39,063 nucleotides of DNA, taken from positions 2,515-41,577 of the forward strand of contig CAKXIK010000025.1 in NCBI GenBank assembly GCA_934875675.1, given 5' to 3'. This DNA comes from an uncultured bacterium (GTDB lineage: Bacteria; Bacillota; Clostridia; Oscillospirales; Acutalibacteraceae). Shown piece by piece: positions 16,189-24,647 of the stretch. A program made the translations under genes and the position numbers. Below the pieces are notes generated by a model. The model saw nothing but the letters and a program-made list of their open reading frames with translations. It did not search any database and was not told the DNA's origin. The number at the start of each line of letters is the position of its first letter. Position 1 is the first letter of the stretch.

Positions 16189-16833
16189 TTACTCGTTAAA
16201 CAGCACCTTTGCGCTGCTGGTACCAATCCGGTCACAACCGGCGGCAAGGAATGCTTCCATTGCTTCCCGGGAGCGAATTCCGCCTGCTGCTTTGATTTTT
16301 ACCGCAGCACCAATCTCTCGCCGAAACAAGATAATATCAGAAAGCTGCGCACCGGCTTTTCCAAACCCAGTGGAAGTCTTGATATAATCCGCTCCTCCCT
16401 CCGTCACACAACGGCAAAGCGCGCATTTTTCGGCATCCGTGAGTTCACAGGTCTCCACAATTACTTTAAGGATTCTGTCTCCCGCCGTTTGCTTCATGAG
16501 GCGAATCTCACTGGTAACGCAGTCAAACAATCCGGACTTGACATCTCCCAGATTGACCACCATGTCGAGCTCATCTGCACCGTTGGCAATTGCCTGCCGC
16601 GCTTCGTAAAGTTTTGCTGCCGTGGTGTGATAACCAAGCGGAAATCCGATGACCGTACAAAGATTCAATCCGGGAAAGTGATGATATGCCCAGGCAACAA
16701 AATTCGGCGGGATGCAGACCGATGCAGTTTTCCACTCCATTGCCTGCTCACACAGTTCTCCGATTTGCGCCTGTGTTACCGATGGTGCAAGTGCCGTATG
16801 GTCAATATGGCGTAAAATCTCTGAACGTTCCAT
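16189..16833 (-). CDS. deoC: Deoxyribose-phosphate aldolase
   Basis: A 214-residue TIM-barrel aldolase that cleaves 2-deoxyribose-5-phosphate to glyceraldehyde-3-phosphate and acetaldehyde. Catalytic residues are in place: Asp90 (D-E-L-D-M-V-V-N), the Schiff-base Lys152 (Y-I-K-T-S-T-G) and Lys181 (I-K-A-A-G-G-I-R). The length suits the short bacterial class. It lies between maf (21 bp) and udp (24 bp), so it is co-transcribed, and its glyceraldehyde-3-phosphate feeds lower glycolysis. A phosphopentomutase, needed to link udp to deoC, is not in this window. Confidence 0.97.
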   Translation of the reverse strand: MERSEILRHIDHTALAPSVTQAQIGELCEQAMEWKTASVCIPPNFVAWAYHHFPGLNLCTVIGFPLGYHTTAAKLYEARQAIANGADELDMVVNLGDVKSGLFDCVTSEIRLMKQTAGDRILKVIVETCELTDAEKCALCRCVTEGGADYIKTSTGFGKAGAQLSDIILFRREIGAAVKIKAAGGIRSREAMEAFLAAGCDRIGTSSAKVLFNE

Positions 16834-16854
16834 GTTGTGTTCCCCTTCCTTTGC

Positions 16855-17430
16855 TTAAAAGGGTAAATCGCTGTCAATCATGCCAAGCACGCGTAAAACA
16901 CGCCAAACCGGCAGCCCGACAATATTGCAGTAATCACCGTTATAATCACGTACAAATTTTGCCCCTTGTCCCTGAATTGCATAGGCTCCCGCTTTGTCCA
17001 TTGGCTCTCCTGTGGAAAGATAGTTTTCAATGGCATCAGGCGAAATTCCACGGAATGAGACACCGGATGTTTCACAAAATGTGATAACGGTACCTCCCGG
17101 CAGCGCAATGCAAACGCCGGTGTGCACCTGATGTTCCCGCCCGGAAAGAAGTCGCAGCATCCGGCGGGCATCTTCCTGATCCTTTGGCTTTCCAAGCACC
17201 TCGCCGTCAATTGCAACCACCGTATCGGCACCCAAAACCACTGCTTCGGGGTGATTTGCTGCAACTTCCAACGCTTTCTGCTTTGCAAGATGCTTCACCA
17301 GTGTTTTCGGCGGCAGTCCATCCGCCGCTGTTTCGTCTGTTTCAGAGGGAATAACGGTAAATGAGATACCCGTCTGCTCCATTAATTCACGGCGGCGGGG
17401 TGAGCCGGATGCCAAAATAAGATGACTCAT
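16855..17430 (-). CDS. maf: Maf family nucleotide pyrophosphatase
   Basis: 191 residues, the usual Maf length. Maf proteins hydrolyse non-canonical or excess nucleoside triphosphates (dTTP/UTP or modified pyrimidines) to monophosphates and affect septum formation. The signature L-I-L-A-S-G-S-P-R-R-R-E-L is at residues 4-16, the catalytic Asp69 is in G-A-D-T-V-V, and G-K-P-K-D follows at about 80-84. The frame can be read from a TTG at 17442, but that codon touches the AAAGG. The ATG at 17430, 12 nt after AAAGG, gives the family N-terminus. It lies 82 bp after the SDR gene. Confidence 0.95.
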   Translation of the reverse strand: MSHLILASGSPRRRELMEQTGISFTVIPSETDETAADGLPPKTLVKHLAKQKALEVAANHPEAVVLGADTVVAIDGEVLGKPKDQEDARRMLRLLSGREHQVHTGVCIALPGGTVITFCETSGVSFRGISPDAIENYLSTGEPMDKAGAYAIQGQGAKFVRDYNGDYCNIVGLPVWRVLRVLGMIDSDLPF

Positions 17431-17512
17431 ATCATAAAACAACCTTTCTATTCTTATAAAACTGTTTTCATATTAATTTTGCTTTTCAGAAGTCTTCCGG
17501 CTTTGCGCGGTA

Positions 17513-18337
17513 TCAGGTTCCGCAGTACATCCTTCGCAGGATTGCTTCTGCCGCACTCTCCGGTAAAATTTTAATTAATCCCGCCATCATACGGTATTCC
17601 AGCCCGATTACATTATGCATTCTGGGATTCTTTTTCTGTGCCAACGCAAGGGCTTTTTTTGCAACCGACTCAGGCGGCTTTCCGTTTTCTTCATCCTTCG
17701 CCATTTTTCCCACTGCGCGGTCACACGCCGCATGGTAAGGAGAATTTTCCGGAATCGTCATCTGCCGCGCACCGGTAAAACCTGTTTTCGTGTCACCCGG
17801 CTCGAGCAGTGCCGCACGGATTCCGTATGGACGGCATTCCATTCTCAGCGCCTGCACAGCTGCTTCCAGCGCAAACTTACTGGAAGCATAATGGGATTGA
17901 AACGGGATGGAAACTAACCCTGCCACCGAGCTTGTTACCAGCACCAGTCCGAAACCCTGCTTACGCATTGCCGGTAATACCGCACGGTTGACCCGGAGCA
18001 CACCAAAATAATTCGTCTCCATCTGGGCATGTGCCGCATCCAACGGTGTATCTTCGCACGCCCCGGCAATTCCGAAACCCGCGCAATGCAGCACAATGCC
18101 AAGGGTGCCTGCCTGCGCCAGAATTTCCGCAGTTGCCGACTGCACGGAAATGTCATCCGTAACATTCATCGGGAGCATCCGGATGACTCCTTCGCCGCAA
18201 GGCATCTCGGAACGATTACACGAACGCGAAACGCCCCAAACCGAATACCCGGCTTTTGCAAACATCTCTGCCGCGCTTTTTCCTAAACCGGAGCTTGCAC
18301 CGGTAATTAAAATATTTTTGCCATAAGGATATTTCAT
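17513..18337 (-). CDS. Short-chain dehydrogenase/reductase (SDR)
   Basis: 274 residues from ATG 18337. A GTG at 18349 is also in frame but sits against the purine tract. Classical SDR features are the cofactor motif T-G-A-S-S-G-L-G (12-19), the H-C-A-G strand (about 84-87), Asn109, Ser136/137, and the catalytic Y150-A-S-S-K154. The C-terminal extension ends in a helical A-A-E-A-I-L-R-R segment. It resembles the family of SDRs that reduce steroid- or lipid-like ketones, but the substrate cannot be assigned. It is 35 bp downstream of the acyl-ACP thioesterase, so a lipid-related role is possible but unproven. Confidence 0.9.
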   Translation of the reverse strand: MKYPYGKNILITGASSGLGKSAAEMFAKAGYSVWGVSRSCNRSEMPCGEGVIRMLPMNVTDDISVQSATAEILAQAGTLGIVLHCAGFGIAGACEDTPLDAAHAQMETNYFGVLRVNRAVLPAMRKQGFGLVLVTSSVAGLVSIPFQSHYASSKFALEAAVQALRMECRPYGIRAALLEPGDTKTGFTGARQMTIPENSPYHAACDRAVGKMAKDEENGKPPESVAKKALALAQKKNPRMHNVIGLEYRMMAGLIKILPESAAEAILRRMYCGT

Positions 18338-18372
18338 CAACCCATCCACCCTCGCTTTAAATTCAAAAAGTC

Positions 18373-19098
18373 TTAAAATCCGATCTCCACCGCAAAACTT
18401 TGCTCTTCACCCAAATTGCCGCGCACAAACGCCGAATCACCCTGTTGTGCGGTATAAAGTGAAAGTGTACTGCCCGGAAGAGCCTCATGAATATAGTTGG
18501 TAAACAGAGTTCTGACCGGTTTTTTACGCAGCTCTTCCGGCAACGCATCAAGTGCAAAATCACAGTACCATGAATTGTTCATGTGCCCGTTATTATCTAC
18601 AAAGGAATCATATACCGTACGTTCTCCCGCAAAATTCATTTGTTCCGGTAAAACGATTCGCTTCGGCTGCGGATTGCCGGGAACATATTCCTGATTCATT
18701 TTAAAATTAGAGTTGAGATAAACATCCGGCCGAATCACACGCCTTGTTTTCAGATCGGCACAAAAATACTCGTTCGTTGCCTCCACAACCATTTCATCCC
18801 CAACGCGAAAAATAAAATCACGATACATCCGTACACCTCGCACTGCACGCTGCAAAGTGGTAAGCGTAAGTTCTTCCCGTGCTGTCGGATAACGGTGCAC
18901 CACCACCGATGAGCGTGAAATCAGCACCATACAGACCTTCTGCACAACCTCTTCGTAAGGGATATCTTCCTGTGCAGTCTGCCGGTCTCCGGATTCCTGC
19001 ATTAATCGCAAAATAGCAGAAAGGCGCAGCCTGTTTTCTCGATCCAATTCATATGTTGCAACGTCTTTTTTCCACGTGTAAGTTGTCAAATCATCCAT
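18373..19098 (-). CDS. Acyl-ACP thioesterase
   Basis: A 241-residue double hot-dog enzyme of the bacterial FatA/FatB-like family. It releases free fatty acids from acyl-carrier protein. The second hot-dog carries the catalytic motif D168-N-N-G-H172-M-N-N-x-x-Y178, and the first contains E-L-D-R-E-N-R-L and L-M-Q-E-S-G-D-R-Q. The length agrees with bacterial members (about 240 residues, shorter than plant enzymes because there is no transit peptide). The ATG at 19098 has AAAGGA 13 nt upstream and a promoter at 19153-19181. It is the first gene of the thioesterase-SDR-maf-deoC-udp cluster. Confidence 0.93.
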   Translation of the reverse strand: MDDLTTYTWKKDVATYELDRENRLRLSAILRLMQESGDRQTAQEDIPYEEVVQKVCMVLISRSSVVVHRYPTAREELTLTTLQRAVRGVRMYRDFIFRVGDEMVVEATNEYFCADLKTRRVIRPDVYLNSNFKMNQEYVPGNPQPKRIVLPEQMNFAGERTVYDSFVDNNGHMNNSWYCDFALDALPEELRKKPVRTLFTNYIHEALPGSTLSLYTAQQGDSAFVRGNLGEEQSFAVEIGF

Positions 19099-19152
19099 GT
19101 TTGTTTATCATTCCTTTTTTGCAAACCACCAGACAATTTCCAGTTTAATGAT

Positions 19153-19181
19153 ATTATACTGCCGGAGAAAAAAATCTGCAA
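19153..19181 (-). promoter_or_regulatory. Promoter of the thioesterase-to-udp cluster
   Basis: On the minus strand, -35 TTGCAG (19181-19176), a 17-bp spacer and -10 TATAAT (19158-19153). Confidence 0.7.
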
Positions 19182-19367
19182 GAGATCCCGGTCGTTGCTT
19201 TGCTGCAGCGTTTCCTTTAAATCCCATCTGAATGTAAAAATTATTTCGTAACTTTTTTCTTTATTTTTTACAAAGATACTTTTTGATCACTCAATTTTTT
19301 AATTGGACTATTTTTAATTAATAAATATTACAAATTTTTTAAAATAGATAATATTTTTTGGGATCAG

Positions 19368-19396
19368 TTGACTTGCATCTGTTATTTATTTATAAT
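19368..19396 (+). promoter_or_regulatory. Promoter of the stand-alone GH42-like gene
   Basis: -35 TTGACT (19368-19373), a 17-bp spacer and consensus -10 TATAAT (19391-19396). The surrounding 19200-19515 is very AT-rich and otherwise empty. Confidence 0.8.
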
Positions 19397-19430
19397 GTGA
19401 ATAAATTAATCTAATGTGAATAAATTAATC
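19393..19430. repeat. Perfect 19-bp tandem repeat overlapping the -10 box
   Basis: TAATGTGAATAAATTAATC occurs twice back to back (19393-19411 and 19412-19430). The first copy begins inside the TATAAT, so the repeat covers the transcription start. Confidence 0.9.
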
Positions 19431-19515
19431 TCTTTGATTGAACCCTTTTATTTTTTGCAATCATTCTTCTGTTTTGGCAGAAGATGAAATGATAAATTTA
19501 GGGAGGAATTTTCAA

Positions 19516-20571
19516 ATGCAGCAAAATTTACTGCGTCTCGGCGCCGCATACCATGGCAACCGCATGCCTCACCACGCTCGTGAAGATCTACTCGATATGG
19601 CTACTCACGGAATGGATTTAGTTGTGCACATGTTTTCTCACACCGACTGGGATCGTCACAAGATGGTGATGAAGGACATGATTGCAATGTCGGAAGACAT
19701 TGGACTTGAGGTTTGGGTCGATAACTGGGGTTTAGGAGGCCCTCCCGGTGACAAATCGCATTTCCTCGCTTATTATCCGGATAGCCACATGTACCTTTCC
19801 AACGGAGATATGGATCCCGTTCACGCTTGTGTCAACAGTCCCGATTTCCGCAAATTCACCAAGGAATGGATCGACACCGTCTATTTCATTGGCGGAAGAA
19901 CAATTTTCTGGGATGAACCGCACATGCCGGAAAAAACGGTGGACGGCAAAACCTATTACGGTTGTACCTGCCCGCGCTGCCGCAAAATGTTTGAAGAAAA
20001 ATACGGCCGTCCGATGCCCGAAATTTCGGATGCAGATGCCGCAGCTTTCGGTACTGACTCGATCGTGGATTACTTCCGCGAGATGACAGAATACAGTGCT
20101 TCCAAGGGCATGAAGAATGTTGTTTGCGTCATGCTTGGCACCTATGGCATGAGTCTGGATGTGGTTGACCGTGTGTGCAGTTTGCCTTACATGGACAACA
20201 TCGGCTCCGATCCCTACTGGGTTGGATCCAAAGAACGGAATCCTGATTTAAACGTCTACGATTTTGTTTATACGGGTACAAAAGAAAATCTCCGCGTCAG
20301 TGATCAGTTCCATAAGGATCACAACATTTGGATTCAGACCTTTAATAATCCGCGGGGTGCGGAAGAGGATGTTGTGGCTGCCACAGAAGCCGCTTACGAT
20401 GCAGGCGCACGCACCATTATTGCCTGGGGCTATTACGGCAGTGAATCAAATGATTATGCCGCGAAAAATGCACCGGTTACATGGGCAAAAACATGCGAAG
20501 CAATGCAGCGTGTGCGTAATTTTGAGCGTGATCGCATCCTTGCTGAGAACCGCAAGCTTTACATGAAGTAA
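19516..20571 (+). CDS. GH42-like putative glycoside hydrolase, single domain
   Basis: 351 residues from ATG 19516, with GGGAGG 9 nt upstream; the frame opens earlier, at 19438, without a ribosome binding site. It appears to be a lone TIM barrel. Cys105 in A-C-V-N-S-P-D-F-R, together with Cys150, Cys152 and Cys155 (G-C-T-C-P-R-C-R), reproduces the four-cysteine zinc site of GH42 beta-galactosidases. Glu134 in F-W-D-E-P-H lies just before it, where the acid/base should be. The nucleophile is less clear, with a candidate in W-G-Y-Y-G-S-E near 305-310. It is shorter than GH42 enzymes (about 650 residues) and lacks the GATase and C-terminal domains. It has no signal peptide, so it is cytoplasmic. 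It is monocistronic, with its own promoter and terminator. Substrate and true family remain open. Confidence 0.7.
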   Translation: MQQNLLRLGAAYHGNRMPHHAREDLLDMATHGMDLVVHMFSHTDWDRHKMVMKDMIAMSEDIGLEVWVDNWGLGGPPGDKSHFLAYYPDSHMYLSNGDMDPVHACVNSPDFRKFTKEWIDTVYFIGGRTIFWDEPHMPEKTVDGKTYYGCTCPRCRKMFEEKYGRPMPEISDADAAAFGTDSIVDYFREMTEYSASKGMKNVVCVMLGTYGMSLDVVDRVCSLPYMDNIGSDPYWVGSKERNPDLNVYDFVYTGTKENLRVSDQFHKDHNIWIQTFNNPRGAEEDVVAATEAAYDAGARTIIAWGYYGSESNDYAAKNAPVTWAKTCEAMQRVRNFERDRILAENRKLYMK

Positions 20572-20583
20572 TTTTAATACTGT

Positions 20584-20625
20584 AAAATCCCGCATGTAAT
20601 CAATTGATTGCATGCGGGATTTTTT
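20584..20625. terminator. Terminator after the GH42-like gene, probably shared with gpmI
   Basis: AAAATCCCGCATG (20584-20596) pairs with CATGCGGGATTTT (20611-20623), and the inner AATC-AATT-GATT extends the stem to about 18 bp. T and A runs lie on the two sides. Nothing else is seen in 20626-20819. Confidence 0.92.
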
Positions 20626-20819
20626 GCTTAAAAAACGCAGAAAGCAATTTGTGCCCTCTGCGCAAAGTTGAATATTCATTCCAGATCAGAAGCGGTATGA
20701 ATGCAAAATAGCTTTCAATAAAGTCTTTGCACAAGATCAACGAAAGTCTCGAGTGATGCAATTTTTTGAAAATTTCATCCGCTGCTTCCAAAGAAATGCG
20801 TATTGTTTACAAAACCCAA

Positions 20820-22334
20820 TTACAGGATTATGCTTTCGCCGCTCATCTCGGCAGGCTGCTCCATTCCCAGAAGCTTCAGCATGGTCGGTGCAATGTCAGC
20901 AAGGCGGCCATTTTGGCGCAACTGGCAAGGATGATTGACCACGCAGAACGGAACGGGATTTGTGGTGTGTGCAGTAAACGGCGAACCGTCCTCTTCATAC
21001 ATCTGGTCCGCGTTACCGTGATCGGCAGTAATCAATGCAACTCCGTCCATTTTTGTAATTGCATCCACAACACGGCCTACGCAGGTATCTACCGCTTCAA
21101 CCGCAGCCTTTGCGGCATCAAACACGCCGGTGTGCCCCACCATGTCACAGTTTGCAAAGTTAAGAATGATCACATCATATTTGCCGCTCTCAATACGTTC
21201 CACAACGGCATCGGTAACCTGATAAGCACTCATTTCCGGCTGCATATCATACGTTGCAACCTTCGGAGACGGAATCAGACAGCGATCTTCGCCGGGATAC
21301 GTTTTTTCCACACCGCCGTTGAAGAAAAACGTCACATGTGCGTATTTCTCTGTTTCGGCAATCCGCAGCTGGGTCAGACCCTTATCGGAAATATATTCGC
21401 CAAAGGTGTTTTTGAGCGTCTGCGGATGGAATGCAACCTGTACGTTTGGCATCGTTGCATCATACTGGGTCATGCAGACATAGCAAAGCGGGAAGAATCC
21501 ATTTTTGCGCTCAAACCCTGAAAAGTCGGGATCGACAAATGTGCGGGTGATTTCGCGGGCACGGTCGGGGCGGAAGTTGAAGAAAACAACGGAATCGTTT
21601 GCCTTGATTTTGCCGTTTGCCGTGCAGACAGTCGGCACAACAAATTCATCGGTAACATTATTCTGATAGGATTCCGCCACCGCGGCAACGGGATCGGAGT
21701 TTTGCACGCCCTCACCCAACACCATTGCATCATACGCTTTCACAACACGTTCCCAACGATTGTCTCGATCCATTGCATAATAGCGTCCCATCACGGTGGC
21801 AATTTTGCCAACGCCGATTTCCTGCATTTTGGCTGCAAGCTCCGCAACAAAATCCCTGCCAGAGGACGGCGGGACGTCACGTCCGTCGAGGAAGCAATGC
21901 ACATAAACTTCCTCAACACCCGCGCGCTTTGCCAGCTCGAGAAGTGCATAGAGGTGACGGTTGTGGCTGTGAACGCCGCCATCGGAGAGAAGCCCCATCA
22001 GGTGCAGCGCCGAGCCATTTTTTTTGCAATTTTCCATTGCAGCAAGAAAGGCTTCATTCGTGAAGAAATCGCCGTCTGAAATGGATTTTGTGATGCGGGT
22101 CAGTTCCTGATAAACGATGCGTCCTGCACCGATATTGGTATGACCAACCTCACTGTTTCCCATCTGTCCGTCCGGCAGACCAACATCCATGCCGGAAGCA
22201 CCGATCTGTGTGATCGGATTGGTAGAAAAAATATGCTCAATATTCGGTTTCTCGGCGGCTTTAATTGCATTACCCGCATAATCGCGACCACAGCCAAAGC
22301 CATCCAAAATCATAAGAATCAATGGTTTTTTCAT
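20820..22334 (-). CDS. gpmI: 2,3-bisphosphoglycerate-independent phosphoglycerate mutase
   Basis: A 504-residue Mn-dependent mutase of the alkaline-phosphatase superfamily, converting 3-phosphoglycerate to 2-phosphoglycerate. Metal and catalytic residues are visible: Asp11 (I-L-D-G-F-G), the phosphoserine Ser61 (G-N-S-E-V-G-H), D-G-R-D-V-P-P, G-R-Y-Y-A-M-D-R-D, F-R-P-D-R-A-R, and the C-terminal A-D-H-G-N-A-D. The start at ATG 22334, 7 nt after AAAGGA, gives the family N-terminus; an upstream in-frame extension has no such support. It is the last gene of pgk-tpiA-gpmI and is separated from tpiA by a 217-bp gap filled by an 85-bp repeat array. Confidence 0.98.
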   Translation of the reverse strand: MKKPLILMILDGFGCGRDYAGNAIKAAEKPNIEHIFSTNPITQIGASGMDVGLPDGQMGNSEVGHTNIGAGRIVYQELTRITKSISDGDFFTNEAFLAAMENCKKNGSALHLMGLLSDGGVHSHNRHLYALLELAKRAGVEEVYVHCFLDGRDVPPSSGRDFVAELAAKMQEIGVGKIATVMGRYYAMDRDNRWERVVKAYDAMVLGEGVQNSDPVAAVAESYQNNVTDEFVVPTVCTANGKIKANDSVVFFNFRPDRAREITRTFVDPDFSGFERKNGFFPLCYVCMTQYDATMPNVQVAFHPQTLKNTFGEYISDKGLTQLRIAETEKYAHVTFFFNGGVEKTYPGEDRCLIPSPKVATYDMQPEMSAYQVTDAVVERIESGKYDVIILNFANCDMVGHTGVFDAAKAAVEAVDTCVGRVVDAITKMDGVALITADHGNADQMYEEDGSPFTAHTTNPVPFCVVNHPCQLRQNGRLADIAPTMLKLLGMEQPAEMSGESIIL

Positions 22335-22355
22335 AGATACGTCCTTTCCGAAAGT

Positions 22356-22548
22356 GCGCTTCACGCACTTGCCAGAATTCGCTGTCGCAGCTTAGGCTGC
22401 TCCACAAATTCTGCGCCTGATTTCCGGTTTCCTATAAGACGCGCTTCACGCACTTGCCAGAATTCGCTGTCACAGCTTAGGCTGCTCCACAAATTCTGCG
22501 CCTGATTTCCGGTTTCCTGTAACACGCGCTTCACGCACTTGTCAGAAT
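22356..22548. repeat. 85-bp tandem repeat array (2.3 copies) between tpiA and gpmI
   Basis: Copies lie at 22356-22440 and 22441-22525, with a partial third at 22526-22548. The two full copies differ at only a few positions. Each contains CAGAATT and AATTCTG arms around an inner GCAGC-TTAG-GCTGC hairpin. The array sits inside an operon, so it is transcribed with gpmI. Confidence 0.93.
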
Positions 22549-22551
22549 GAT

Positions 22552-23319
22552 TTATTTGCTGGCAGCTTCTACGATGGCAGCAAAATCAGCAGGCTTCAAA
22601 GAAGCACCGCCAATGAGTCCGCCGTCAACGTCCGGCTGAGCAAGCAACTCTGCAGCATTTTTAGCATTCATCGAACCGCCATACTGAATCGTCAGCGCAT
22701 CGGCATCCGCCTGCGAGTACAGCTTGGCCACAACGGCACGAATGGCAGCACAAACTTCGTTAGCCTGTTCTGCGGTTGCAGTGCGTCCGGTACCAATTGC
22801 CCAAACCGGCTCATAAGCAATGATGATGCGGGCAAGTTCTTCCTTAGAAACGCCACCCAGTGCAATTTTGGTCTGCATGGCAACCAGCTCATCGGTGATG
22901 CCCTGCTCACGCTGATCCAGCGTTTCGCCTACGCAGAGAATGACCGAAAGGCCTGCATCCAAGGCTGCACGAACACGCTTATTGACGGTAACATCGGTCT
23001 CACCAAAATAGGTGCGGCGTTCGCTGTGACCGATGATAACATATTTCACATTCATGGAAGCAAGCATATCCGCAGAAATTTCTCCGGTATATGCACCGGA
23101 TTTTTCCCAATGGCAGTTTTCTGCGCCCACTTCAATGTTTGTGCCCTGAGCTGTTGCCAAGGCAGCGTCCAGATCAACGAACGGCACGCAGGTGATGACA
23201 CCGCAGTCTGCATTCTTCACAAGCGGAGCAATGGCAGCAATCAGTTCTTTGGCCTCTGCCGGAGTTTTGTTCATTTTCCAGTTGCCTGCGATAATAGCGC
23301 GGCGAAGAGTCTTATTCAT
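22552..23319 (-). CDS. tpiA: Triosephosphate isomerase
   Basis: A 255-residue TIM-barrel enzyme interconverting dihydroxyacetone phosphate and glyceraldehyde-3-phosphate. The catalytic residues are all present: Lys15 (G-N-W-K-M-N), His98 (I-I-G-H-S-E-R-R) and Glu170 (A-Y-E-P-V-W-A-I-G-T-G). G-G-S-M and G-G-x-x-G-G-A near the C-terminus close the phosphate site. ATG 23319, 8 nt after GGAGG, is preferred to an in-frame TTG at 23334 that overlaps the ribosome binding site. It lies 83 bp after pgk, with a stem-loop in the gap. Confidence 0.99.
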   Translation of the reverse strand: MNKTLRRAIIAGNWKMNKTPAEAKELIAAIAPLVKNADCGVITCVPFVDLDAALATAQGTNIEVGAENCHWEKSGAYTGEISADMLASMNVKYVIIGHSERRTYFGETDVTVNKRVRAALDAGLSVILCVGETLDQREQGITDELVAMQTKIALGGVSKEELARIIIAYEPVWAIGTGRTATAEQANEVCAAIRAVVAKLYSQADADALTIQYGGSMNAKNAAELLAQPDVDGGLIGGASLKPADFAAIVEAASK

Positions 23320-23361
23320 AATAACTTCCTCCAAAATAAAATATCAAAATAAACGCACAAG

Positions 23362-23386
23362 GCGGCACGGTTTTTCGCCGTGCCGC
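23362..23386 (-). other. Intercistronic stem-loop between pgk and tpiA
   Basis: GCGGCACGG (23362-23370) pairs perfectly with CCGTGCCGC (23378-23386). On the transcribed strand no T-run follows, so processing or mRNA stabilisation is more likely than termination. Confidence 0.6.
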
Positions 23387-23402
23387 TAATATTGCAGAAA
23401 AA

Positions 23403-24599
23403 TTAGTCTTTGTCGTTCAGGCAGGCAATGCCGGGCAGAACTTTGCCCTCAAGGAATTCCAGAGAAGCACCGCCGCCGGTGGAAATATGGGTCATCTTCT
23501 CAGCAAAACCCAGCTTTTCAACAGCAGCCGCAGAATCGCCGCCGCCGATGATAGAGATTGCGCCGCTGTCAGCGACTGCCTTTGCAACTGCAACCGTACC
23601 GCCTGCAAAGTTTTCCCATTCGGAAACACCCATCGGTCCATTCCAAACAACGGTGCCGGCACCGATCAATGTTTTGGAGAACAACTCCTGAGTGGTCGGC
23701 CCAATGTCAAGACCCATCCAGCCGTCCGGGATGGCGTCAGAGTAAATGCGCATAAACGGCGTATCGCTCTTATACTCACGACCGACGATGTTGTCAACCG
23801 GAATAATGAAGCTGACACCCTTTTCGCGGGCTTTCTGCATCAGTTCGCGGGCAAGATCAAGCTTGTCCTCTTCGCAGATGGATGTGCCGGTGGAATTGCC
23901 GATTGCGCGCATGAAGGTGTATGCCATGCCGCCGCCGATAATGAGGGTATCCACCTTATCGATCAGGTTGTTGATAACACCGATCTTATCGGAAACCTTT
24001 GCACCGCCGAGGATGGCAACAAACGGATGCTTCGGCTCCTGCAGAGCGCCGCCCATGATGGTAATTTCTTTCTGAATCAGATAGCCGCACACAGCCGGCA
24101 GGTAATCTGCAACACCGGCAGTGGAAGCGTGAGCACGATGAGCCGTACCGAATGCATCATTGACGTAAATTTCAGCAAGAGAGGCAAGCTTTTTGGAAAA
24201 CTCAGGATCGTTCTTTTCCTCTTCTTTGTGGAAACGGACGTTTTCAATCAGCATCGCTTCGCCGTCTTTGAGTGCAGCTGCAAGGGATTGTGCGCTTTCG
24301 CCCACAACGTCGCTTGCCATTTTGACTTCCTGACCCAGAACCTTCGTCAGATAAGCGGCCACAGGAGCCAGCGAATATTTCATGTTGAATTCGCCCTTCG
24401 GACGCCCCAGATGAGAGCAAAGGATAACGCGGGCATTCTGCGCCAACAGGTACTTAATCGTTTTGAGCGCTTCATCAATACGCTTGGGGTCGCTGATGTT
24501 GCCTTCGGCATCGAACGGAACGTTAAAATCGCAACGCACCAAAACGCGTTTGCCTTTTACGTCGATGTCTTCCACCGTTTTTTTGTTCAAATAATTCAT
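23403..24599 (-). CDS. pgk: Phosphoglycerate kinase
   Basis: A 398-residue two-domain kinase that makes ATP from 1,3-bisphosphoglycerate. The N-domain substrate motif R22-C-D-F-N-V-P is followed by S-H-L-G-R-P-K-G. The C-domain nucleotide site has G-G-A-K-V-S-D-K, W-N-G-P-M-G-V and G-G-G-D-S-A-A-A-V. ATG 24599 is chosen because the in-frame GTG at 24611 overlaps the GAGG ribosome binding site. It is the first gene of pgk-tpiA-gpmI, with a near-consensus promoter and a dyad at the predicted start point. Glyceraldehyde-3-phosphate dehydrogenase, often the first gene of such operons, is not here. Confidence 0.99.
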   Translation of the reverse strand: MNYLNKKTVEDIDVKGKRVLVRCDFNVPFDAEGNISDPKRIDEALKTIKYLLAQNARVILCSHLGRPKGEFNMKYSLAPVAAYLTKVLGQEVKMASDVVGESAQSLAAALKDGEAMLIENVRFHKEEEKNDPEFSKKLASLAEIYVNDAFGTAHRAHASTAGVADYLPAVCGYLIQKEITIMGGALQEPKHPFVAILGGAKVSDKIGVINNLIDKVDTLIIGGGMAYTFMRAIGNSTGTSICEEDKLDLARELMQKAREKGVSFIIPVDNIVGREYKSDTPFMRIYSDAIPDGWMGLDIGPTTQELFSKTLIGAGTVVWNGPMGVSEWENFAGGTVAVAKAVADSGAISIIGGGDSAAAVEKLGFAEKMTHISTGGGASLEFLEGKVLPGIACLNDKD

Positions 24600-24631
24600 T
24601 TCAGATGGCACCTCGTCTTTGTTAAAAATAT

Positions 24632-24644
24632 GTCAGTAACTGAC
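24632..24644. promoter_or_regulatory. Dyad at the pgk transcription start (candidate operator)
   Basis: GTCAGT-A-ACTGAC, a perfect 6+1+6 palindrome, overlaps the predicted +1 (about 24641), just downstream of the -10 box. A repressor site is inferred from position. Confidence 0.4.
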
Positions 24645-24647
24645 TTT

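Noticed and set aside
20600..20791. Short minus-strand frames after gpmI
   Set aside because: They overlap the shared terminator and have no ribosome binding site or family pattern.
22356..22548. CRISPR array
   Set aside because: There are only 2.3 contiguous 85-bp units, no spacers and no cas genes.
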